NCBI GenBank assembly: GCA_008828725.1
Contig: MEHQ01003153.1
Coordinates: 556,463-620,462, forward strand
DNA length: 64,000 nt
Source: Saccharina japonica
Lineage: Eukaryota; Sar; Phaeophyceae; Laminariales; Laminariaceae
Direction of reading: 5' to 3'
The position numbers and the translations under genes were made by a program. Shown here piece by piece: positions 56,443-64,000 of the stretch. A model generated the notes under the pieces. It had not been told where the DNA came from and did no database searches. It worked only from the letters and a program-made list of their open reading frames with translations. Position 1 is the first letter of the stretch. Each line of letters starts with the position of its first letter.

Positions 56443-57809
56443 CCTTCTACATGGAAAAATGCCCCTCCGGCCACAGTTTGACGAAGTTCTACAGAACGTG
56501 GCCACCGCGCACAAACCTAGCTGCGGATTGTCCTTCACAGCCACCCCACAACACAACTCAACATCGAAACGCACAGCAATCATCGAACAGAGCGCAGCAG
56601 CAATCTCACAACGGAGCCGGCAACTTGCTACACTAAAGAAGGCGACCCGGGGACGACCGAAGGTAAGCAGCGTGACGACAGGCCATCACAATATAGTTCG
56701 GCGAGTCATGATACAGTACTCTAGGGGTTGCGCGTTTGAGCCCAAATACGTTGTTTGCGGCCCGAGCCGCCTCGATCGAGGAGATACGTATTACAGTATA
56801 CCGAGCCTTATCTTCGAGCCCGATCTGTATTTGAAGGTGAAATATGTTGAAGAGATATCTCGCTCCATCAGATTAGGTGTCAGGCTTTGGTCACGCGTGT
56901 GGTATTGCCTTCGGCGAGGAGGTTGGCCAGGGACACACCGTAACCATCGAAAGTGGAATCACACGGCCCAGGGGCCGAAGCAAACGACACAGTACCGGCC
57001 TTCTCACAAGAAACCTGAAATCGGGCTCGCAGGCTGAATTTCTTATTATTGGCGCGCGCGAAGGCACACTTTCTTATGCTGCGCTTTCTTATTATGGTGG
57101 GCCGACAAGACGCTTTCCTTTGTGCTGCACATTGAATGGCGGCTTGGGCCTAGGCCAGTCACAGGAAGGGGTCACTTTCTTCGAAGCTTACGCACTGACG
57201 TGACTGAGAGTTTTCTTCTTTTTTCTTAGTTCTCAGGCTCACTTTCTTGGGAGTTTTTTTTCTTATGAGCGCGCCGGTACTGTACAGCAGTAGTTGCTGC
57301 TTCTCTCACGGGTAAGGTGCGACTGGCAACAAAAGCGAAGTGTGTCTTCGTGCTGTAATCGTCGCGTATGTGTGTAGTCGTGACATCTTGGACTTGTAGA
57401 TGTGGCGAGCGATGCTGACTGCATGTACAGCAGTAGTAGCAGAGTACGGGCATATCATGTTGATTATGAGCAGAATTAGGGAATCTCGTTTGTTTGCTGT
57501 CCGGAAATATGCAATATGATGAGCTTCAACGCTGATCATTTCATAAACGTTCCCAGAAAGAAGACGAAAACAGAAGAAACCAAAAAAGGAGAACCAATGC
57601 TCAACATTTAACTCCCTGTTGTACCTGCGTCCGGCTTGACAACGAGCTCCCCCCCCCCTCCTTGCCGTGCTAACTCCCTGTCCTTCGATGGTCCTGTACC
57701 TGCTACCCTCGAAAGCACGTGTTTATGTATATATAACTATATAATATGCAACATATGTGTCCCACAACGTGCAGTAAACTGGAAACAACTCCTAGCTTGA
57801 GTCCACAAG
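56443..57809 (+). other. Unassigned stretch with a 212-codon frame
   Basis: A plus-strand frame (56399-57037) includes TLKKATRGRPK, an AT-hook-like motif, immediately followed by a canonical GTAAGC donor at 56662. The frame upstream of that point could therefore be an exon; beyond it the translation is less convincing. The protein is not recognised. From 57150 to 57809 I see nothing. Confidence 0.2.
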
Positions 57810-58190
57810 ACACTTTCTCAGGAACGGTCCTGAATCCCGATCGACCGCTCTAGACAAGCCGAGCGTATATGGTATATATACATATACTGTAACAACACGC
57901 GGCTTGCTCGTACCCCAGGAATACTTTCCACGAACTTTCCGAACCCCGACCGAGCCATCTAGCTCCACACCATAAAGAGCGGTCCCCTATGCCAAATGTC
58001 AGGATCGGTTCTCAAACCAGACTGACGGTTCCAACCTCAATCCTGAGGAACGGTCGGCAAAACTCCAACCAAGCCCTCTAGTAGCCCCAAACGCTGAGGA
58101 ACGACCCCCAATGCGAAGTCTCAGGAACGGTCCGCAAATCGAACCAAGCTCTTTAGACCCGAACACTGCGCAATAGAACCTGGTGAACGC
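57810..58190 (+). repeat. Degenerate AGGAACGGT array, block 1
   Basis: AGGAACGGTC(C/G)(T/G)..A...CC(C)GACC(G/A)AGC(C)CTCTAG recurs five or six times with a spacing of roughly 45-75 bases and much variation. Block 2 is at 59815-60060. Non-coding and old. Confidence 0.55.
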
Positions 58191-58259
58191 TAAAAATCGG
58201 GGGGGGGGGGGTATATGATATATCTATATAGCTCCTAAAAAAACACGACTAAGTACCTT

Positions 58260-58520
58260 AATAAAAGTTGATACTACAGGTAGTATATTTTAGTCATGCC
58301 CATATACCCCGGCGTTTTTTATATATCGCTATATTATCTGTGGTATATGCAAGGTATGTAATATTCAATGTGAGATATATCAAATATATATATTGTGATA
58401 TACCCTTATATAAAGTGACATACCCTGCATATCATGTCATACCAGGTATACCATTTACATCATGTAATATACTACCCTACCTGGTATATATCATGTGCTA
58501 TATCACACCGCCAATACAAT
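58260..58520. repeat. AT-rich tract of TATACC/GGTATA words
   Basis: Repeated short words such as TACCAGGTATA, ATATCA and GTGATATACC form many small palindromes. A similar tract lies at 59440-59790. Simple-sequence expansion; no gene. Confidence 0.5.
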
Positions 58521-59814
58521 GTGATTGTGTGTGCTAAGCTCAACCACTTATTTTACGCATCACCGTGTCACAGGAAAGTTTGGAATGGTGTTGGTTCTGG
58601 TGGTGGTGTTGGGAGGTTGGTGGAGACGACCCGCTCCCAACCCTGTTCCATACCAGGCACAAATCCTTCCTTGCCTTAAAAACCGCCTGCCGAATGAAAC
58701 CCCAGACGCATGCTACCTTAAGGTAGAGGTGCACCTGCATACAGTACATTTTCTGAGGGTGGTATGGTCACTTGATTATAGTATAGGAGCTCTACACCTC
58801 GTCCAAAAGTTTTGTTCGAGGGAAAGAAAAGTGCTGTATACCCGACGAAACTCCCATGGCCTAAGTATACAACGACAAATACTGCAACACAAGAATCAGA
58901 GTTGGACGAATTGGGGTGAGGGAGCCCGATCATTCAGAAACCGTTTCAGCCAAATAACGGTATACCTCTTCTACCGTAGCACACGTCCCCATTAGAACGC
59001 CTGGCTCCTTGGGTTAGGCTGCCACAGGGCTCTGTCGTTACCCGCGGTGTCAACACCCGCGAGGTTGCAGGCGAGCTCACTGCTCGATCCACCGACCGTG
59101 AGGTTGATAAGGTCCTGCCGGCCCTGGTTTCTTGGTGGGTCACTGGCGGCACTAGCCGTGGTGGAAGACGGCTGTGACTCACTCGTAGCGCTGGCTGATG
59201 TCAGAGGCGACTGCCGGTGTGGCCCGCTTGTATCCGCTGCTGAAAAGGCCCGTGCGTTTTCGCTCGGCGCGGATCAAAACCGCACGAGGTGCTATATCTA
59301 TTAGACACGGACCCCCGGTGCATCCCCTTGTGCATGCGTCACGCGCCGTACTCGTATAGTATACATAAAAAAATGTCCGAAAGATACAAGATGGTACACA
59401 GTAGTAGTATAGTCAGGACCGCAAATCGCTTCATTTTACGTAGCACATATCGGGTAGCTTATATCACGCGTTTCACCCGATACATGCCGATATATCAAAT
59501 TATATCATCCTGTACATGCCGATATACCAACTTATCATCCTATAACGGCCGATATATCAATGCATATCCCCCTTTTTAGGCCTATATATAACTTCATAGC
59601 GGTCGTATAGATCATATACCAAATGCCATATCACTATATAGGCCTATATTGCTGGAAGCGCCATTATATAGCGATACGATACGATATGATGTATATATCA
59701 CATTCCGGCCAAACAAAACATGACTACGAGTACGAGTAAGTACTATTGAGATATCATATCGTATAGGGGGTATATATAGGGTCCCCCTATAGTGATACCA
59801 GGCTCTACAAACAA
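58521..59814. other. No gene recognised
   Basis: A 156-codon plus-strand frame (58525-58995) and an 85-codon frame (59047-59304) show no recognised domain. Two CTACCGTAG words (58971 and related) echo the MITE ends seen at 49209. Confidence 0.3.
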
Positions 59815-60090
59815 TGCTCAACTACCCCCCAAGATTATTCCCAGGAACGGTATTTGAGCCCGACCCAGCCCTGTATCCCCACACTCCGATAAAGGCTCTC
59901 CACGAGCAACCTCAGAAACCGTTCTCAAACCCGCTCTCTAGTGCCAAACACTGGAGAACTGTCTCCGAGGATCATTATCAGGAACGTTCCTCGTACCCAA
60001 CTGAGCCCTCCAGCTCCAACCCCAGGCGAGCGCTCCTCAAGTCTAAGCAGCAGTGCAGTTCTCTAACTCGGCCGATGTATCTAGTCTCAA
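59815..60090 (+). repeat. Degenerate AGGAACGGT array, block 2
   Basis: CCAGGAACGGTATTTGAGCC, CCTCAGAAACCGTTCTCAAA, ATCAGGAACGTTCCTCGTAC and CCAGCTCCAACCCCAG are diverged units of the array at 57810-58190. Confidence 0.45.
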
Positions 60091-60324
60091 ACCATCAATA
60101 GCAAATAAGCAGTGACAGGCTTGGACATAAAGCACGTGATATGGCGCCCCATCATCCGACACATGTCTTGGTATCGACCACATCTATCTATCTCGTGGGA
60201 CGAAAACCGAGGTGATTTCAGGCATGTCGACCTGTGTTGCTCTCGACTCCATCCTCGCGTGAGTGAGGTCATCGCATCTAAAAAGGTACGACATGGACCG
60301 CTGGACGCGTGCTAAGGTATTGTA

Positions 60325-60879
60325 TCATAGGGGTAGCTCGTTGCGTCTCCGAAAACATGCCTGCTCGAGGGGGGGGGCGCACTGAGGAGGAGATCCAATT
60401 GTCGATGAAAAAAGGTTTGACAGAATTGTGATTGTACAGAAATGCTGCGGAAGAGGGGTGTACTCACAATGGCAGGGCACTTTGACGGTCTTTTGGTTCA
60501 GGGGTTCAGGGCCACTCCTCACGCCACACGTGGCTCTCCCTTGTTTTCGCTCTGTAAGTCTGAACCTTTCACGAGAAGGGGTCTTCTTGTATCGCGACAC
60601 ATGCGCCGCCGCCGCGATCTTTGGGTTACGCACGCGGGGTCGACAACAGAAACGGTTACAGCTCCCGCCCCTACCGTGGCCATGATCTCCTAAACTATTA
60701 TTAGTATTATCTTTGCCATCCGACAATGTGCAGCTTGAGCTGCAACGTTGATCACTCATAACATTCCCGAAAGCAGAAAACCACGGAAACCAAGGAAACC
60801 TATGCGCAAAGTCTAATACCCTTCTATGTCTACTTCCTGCCAAGATGTATCTACAAGTGTGGCCGGGGTGTATTCTCAA
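60325..60879 (-). CDS. Unrecognised 184-codon minus-strand frame, doubtful
   Basis: The longest frame in this stretch, with Cys-rich and basic patches (CNRFCCRPRVRNPK, YKKTPSRERFRLTERKQGR). No known domain. Part of it (about 60740-60790) is similar at the nucleotide level to 57525-57590 (AACGTTGATCA...ACATTCCC...AGAAAACC), so at least that piece is repetitive. Could be a decayed element frame. Confidence 0.15.
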   Translation of the reverse strand: MRIHPGHTCRYILAGSRHRRVLDFAHRFPWFPWFSAFGNVMSDQRCSSSCTLSDGKDNTNNSLGDHGHGRGGSCNRFCCRPRVRNPKIAAAAHVSRYKKTPSRERFRLTERKQGRATCGVRSGPEPLNQKTVKVPCHCEYTPLPQHFCTITILSNLFSSTIGSPPQCAPPLEQACFRRRNELPL

Positions 60880-61129
60880 TAATTAGGTGAGCTGCACAGC
60901 ATCTCCTAAACTATCATTTTTTCAAGTGCTTTAAAATTCGTTACTCAAGTGGAGGAGGTGTTCTACGATAAGGGCTGCACTTTATCGCCTTCTCAGGCAA
61001 ATATGTATAACTGACTAGTAGTAGGCTCCTATGAGTCCCTGCTACAGTATAGGGGGTGTCACGCACAAGCCTCTTTATTTAAGCCGCTTGGAGGCCCTCG
61101 GCCGAAAACCTAACTGGTTTTGTTCAATC

Positions 61130-61330
61130 TCGGGAGGGATGTTGTATTTGTTTTTTGTGGTCTCGCTATAGGCACCGACATGGGCTTGCATATTGTGTAT
61201 TTCGACACAGGAACATACTCAACCTCCTGAGTATCGCCTTAACACGGCAGTGAAATGTGTGGTTGCCTCCCTACCATACCACCCGTCTGTAACCCAATGC
61301 CGTCGGAATACCAGTCGTGTTATAAGTATA
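61130..61330 (+). repeat. Repeat R3, copy 1
   Basis: TTGTATTTGTTTTTTGTGGTC, GGCACCGACATGGGCTTG and a later ACACGGCAGTGAAATGTG match the segment at 62050-62200 in the same order. Function unknown. Confidence 0.45.
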
Positions 61331-62008
61331 AAATTGGTTTTCTACCTCAATAGGCGTTGGGAGTGGTCATCGGGTTGCACGTTTTTTATCTTTTTTTCAA
61401 AATCGTGTTTAGGCCGACTAGCTCGTCTAGAAAGGAGCCTCATATTGTTTACGCTGCTTACCCCTAGAAGGCAAATAGCTCGCGGTCGGATTTCCCGCGC
61501 GATCGTTCTCGGCGTAGTCGTCGGTGTTTCGGGCGAGGTGCAAACCTTCTGGTGCAAAAATAGGAACCTGACACAATTAATCGGGATGGAACCCCCCCCC
61601 CCCCCGCCGCCCTCCCGCCGTCGCCCCACCTTAACCCCCCGCCATCGCGTGACCCTGCGATCGCTACAGCGCACCGATGAAATCGACTATGGGAAATAGT
61701 GTACTCTAAGACAGACACACAATGACATGCAGTAAAGTAGTTTCACTTAGTAGTGGAGGAGACACGTCCCTGATACATTCTTTGGGTTAGAACGTGCGGC
61801 CGTTGCCGTGGGACAGCTCTGTGGCGCCTCGCTTTGCGTGTCGGGTGTGCGGAGGGGATGACCTCTCCAACATGATGTTTGCATGCACATGTATTTTGCA
61901 GCAGTGAATTCATTGTGTTGCAGAGTGTGTGAAGGACGTTCTGAGTAAATAATTATTGGTGCTACGGTAGGGGGGTCATGTATAGGTGCTTGCTTTTCAC
62001 CTGCGCAG
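61331..62008. other. No gene recognised
   Basis: A 168-codon plus-strand frame (61193-61699) includes a Pro run from a C tract at 61590-61608; no domain recognised. Nothing else seen. Confidence 0.35.
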
Positions 62009-62458
62009 AGCCACTCGGCCGAGTGACTGCTCTACTGCGTTGTACTCCTAACTTGTATTTGTTTTTTGTTGTTCTATATATGCACCGCCATGGGAGGGTT
62101 TGTTACGTAACGCGAACAAATTATGTTTAGGTCCAATTCTCAGTCATATCCGGAGCCACTCGCCCCGAGTGGCCAAAACCCGGTAGTGAAAATGTGAGTA
62201 GCCCCCCCCTATCCTAACTCCGACCACTCGTTCGATATAGCGTCAATGAGCCGTGCTACGATCGGTGGGATATCTCAATTTCACAACCACGTTGACGCCA
62301 CTCGCGCGAGTGGCCTTGTAACTGACTCAGAAATAGGAATGGAAATGATCTGTGGCCGCAGAGTAACAAACAAGGCCACGGCGGTGCGTTTCGCGGAAAC
62401 AAACATTTCTAAAATGCTTACTATTGTAACGAAGTATGTAGCCACTCGGCCGAGTGGC
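62009..62458. repeat. Four GCCACTCG...CGAGTGGC palindromes at about 144-bp spacing, with R3 copy 2
   Basis: Near-perfect palindromes of 18-19 bases start at 62009, 62155, 62297 and 62441. The arms GCCACTCG/CGAGTGGC are constant and the centre varies (GG, CCC, CG or GG). Spacings are 146, 142 and 144 bases, yet the DNA between them is not a tandem repeat. The segment 62050-62200 is also similar to 61130-61330. Possible protein-binding sites or remnants of inverted ends. Confidence 0.6.
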
Positions 62459-63393
62459 TCTGGCCGGCTGAAAAATATCGGACTTGGAAGCGATCCCTCT
62501 ACCGTAGCACCAGTCGTGTGGGTTCTCGTGTACGCTCAAGGTTTTACAGCCTCCTGGTGTAAACAAATGAGTGTATTGTATGTGATCAACATTTCTTCGA
62601 TGTCGGAAACGGGGCAAAACTCAGTTTAGGTTGATGGCAATGTACGAGGTACGCGTGTGCCTTTCAATTTTCGTTTTCTCCTTATCATGCGCTTATAAAA
62701 TCAAACTTTACTCCATTTTGCCGAAGCGCGCGCCCGTACGATTAAACGGCACTTCGTCCCGATAACGTGTTCATATTTGTGATGCCCGAAACCGAAAGTA
62801 ACGGTGTACGCCAGGTCCGCAACAGGTGAATGGCGTGCCAAGCAATTGCTAGGGAGAGAGAAGAGAGCCGGGCACTCTTAACGAGTCTGTTCGTAGATTC
62901 GGCCTGCACTGGCTCGACCGAATCGTGACATCTCGCAGGCGACGCCATTTACTATTTTCAGTGCGAGAAATAGGAGCAGTCAGGTCCTCGTATGTTTGTG
63001 CCCTACTTTGTGTATCGTATCCCTCTTCGGTCAAATTGATTAATCCAAACTAGCTCAAGCAAATATTAAAATGATAAATTCTCACCCTACCCCTATAATT
63101 AGAATTCTCCAGGCGACAGACTGGAGTCTCATCATTCAAAACAGTATTAGGTATGTCCATCGACGTACACGAAACGTACCTTATATTACATTCAGTATAC
63201 ATATATATCATAGGCTATGTAAATATATTCATCGTAACCCCTTCTAAGATGCCTGCACTCCTTACCTCCACTTGTAACTGTCACTTGTCCTCCAATTCAA
63301 AATCAACGGAGTTCTACTTGGTTTCAACATGTTGCGCAACACATGCTTACCGATAAAACATACCCAAAAAGTGGGTTGCTGTTCATACTGACG
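62459..63393. other. No gene recognised
   Basis: Short frames only. A CCTCTACCGTAGCAC word at 62506-62520 resembles the MITE end at 49209 but no partner end is near. Confidence 0.35.
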
Positions 63394-63882
63394 CTACCAC
63401 TTCGTTCCAACCATCTCTCCTCTTTGCTCGCACCCAAAACCGACGATAAAAAATGAGTGGCCTCCAGGTCCACGACAGGTACTTGAAGCGACGCGGTGAG
63501 ATACCGATAAACCAGAATGAGTGAGAAGACGAAGAACATGGCCAGCAGGAGAATCGCCGGGCAAACTCACGCCAGCAGCAAAGCTACAGAGCTGAAATCC
63601 GAGCTTGACCGTGACGAGGACGACAAGAGGAATAACAAGAAGGGTGTAAAATACGTGCCAGCAGGGGCGAAGGAAACCGCGACGTTCAATGACCGAGCGG
63701 CCGCAAAAAAACACTACTACTACGAGAAAATATCCACCAACAATACGTGTCAAGCTCTTCGCTTGATTATAGGATAGGAGTACTACAGCATACCAGCACC
63801 ATATTTCTCGCCCGACAACCGACGTTGAAAACAACATGCATGCTACGATAGAGGTGCACCATGTTTTTTCTGAGCTCCTCAC
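63394..63882 (-). CDS. Hypothetical membrane protein frame, uncertain
   Basis: 162 codons with two clear hydrophobic stretches (YFLVVVVFFC and a longer VFYTLLVIPLVVLVTVKLGF), so one or two membrane spans would be predicted. The opposite strand carries an 86-codon basic, hydrophilic frame (63517-63777), which is the mirror expected of a hydrophobic frame, so only one can be real. The start codon lies inside a MITE end, which weakens the case for this start. Confidence 0.2.
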   Translation of the reverse strand: MRSSEKTWCTSIVACMLFSTSVVGREIWCWYAVVLLSYNQAKSLTRIVGGYFLVVVVFFCGRSVIERRGFLRPCWHVFYTLLVIPLVVLVTVKLGFQLCSFAAGVSLPGDSPAGHVLRLLTHSGLSVSHRVASSTCRGPGGHSFFIVGFGCEQRGEMVGTKW

Positions 63883-64000
63883 TTAAGGAGCGTCATACCT
63901 TCACCGAAAAAAATATTTTGGAGGAAAATAAAAGTACTGCCGGATGACAAAAATATCCTGACCGAAGTATACTCTGAAACAGTATTCGTCACAAAAATGA
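63836..64000 (+). mobile_element. MITE end, truncated by the window edge
   Basis: CTACGATAGAGGTGCACCAT, TTTTTTCTGAGCTCCTCACT and CTTAAGGAGCGT...ACC match the inverse of the right half of the MITE at 49209-49440. The other end would lie beyond the window. Confidence 0.6.

Noticed and set aside
49209-64000. Idea that the inverted halves at 49.2-49.4 and 63.8-64.0 kb are the two ends of one giant (Polinton-like) element
   Set aside because: The halves face outward relative to each other, and 49209-49440 is already a complete small element; no capsid, polymerase B or integrase genes lie between them.

Overview
This window is eukaryotic nuclear DNA that is poor in genes and crowded with transposons. 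One multi-exon host gene stands out; most of the rest is layered mobile-element sequence and low-complexity tracts. Three lines of evidence point to a unicellular or filamentous eukaryote, probably a photosynthetic stramenopile (brown-alga-like). The host gene is a secreted EGF plus leishmanolysin-like metallopeptidase of a type I associate with stramenopile algae. Its introns are short, GT-AG and canonical (GTAAG...CAG). The repeats are an unusual mix: Ngaro/DIRS-type tyrosine-recombinase retrotransposons, Ty1/copia, a pogo/DDE-1 transposase, hAT and Harbinger-like non-autonomous elements, and tRNA-derived repeats. The organism assignment is inference.

Layout. 1-9.8 kb has no convincing protein gene. 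It holds SINE copies with a tRNA-like head, a 0.77-kb foldback element, a TIR element of about 0.4 kb, a perfect-register 180-bp tandem duplication, and a row of four tRNA-like units at 8.06-8.80 kb. 9.88-15.01 kb is the host gene. Ten exons join with consistent reading phase to give a 497-residue secreted zinc metallopeptidase; an eleventh, phase-neutral cassette-like exon lies in one intron. 15-26.6 kb holds a TA-flanked MITE, a pogo-like DDE transposase relic, several purine-rich dispersed repeats and a second copy of the TIR family from 4.9 kb.

26.68-33.14 kb is a Ngaro-like tyrosine-recombinase retrotransposon fossil with the diagnostic split direct repeats A1...B1-A2...B2. 34.88-35.49 kb is a Harbinger-like MITE with a TAA target duplication, and a related unoccupied site lies at 48.65 kb. 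36.34-45.44 kb is a Ty1/copia fossil with two LTRs and a 5-bp target duplication. A 2.2-kb, almost fully palindromic, TA-flanked pogo-like element is inserted inside it. 45.8-48.6 kb is a degenerate AATTCCAATTAATAGACA-type repeat field, and a fragment of it also lies on the left side of the copia element.

49-64 kb has more MITEs, a second long SINE copy, a GC-rich non-autonomous hAT element with a perfect 8-bp target duplication, degenerate AGGAACGGT arrays, and a set of four GCCACTCG...CGAGTGGC palindromes spaced 142-146 bp apart.

The genes do not form a pathway. The host peptidase stands alone, and the rest is best read as a stratified record of insertions. I looked for a cellular operon, CRISPR, defence or biosynthetic system and saw none. 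The strongest unusual items are the tRNA-like array, the evenly spaced palindromes, the giant palindrome nested in copia and the cassette-like exon in the peptidase. Single ambiguous bases (n) at 23134, 33074 and 34514 show this is an assembled contig.
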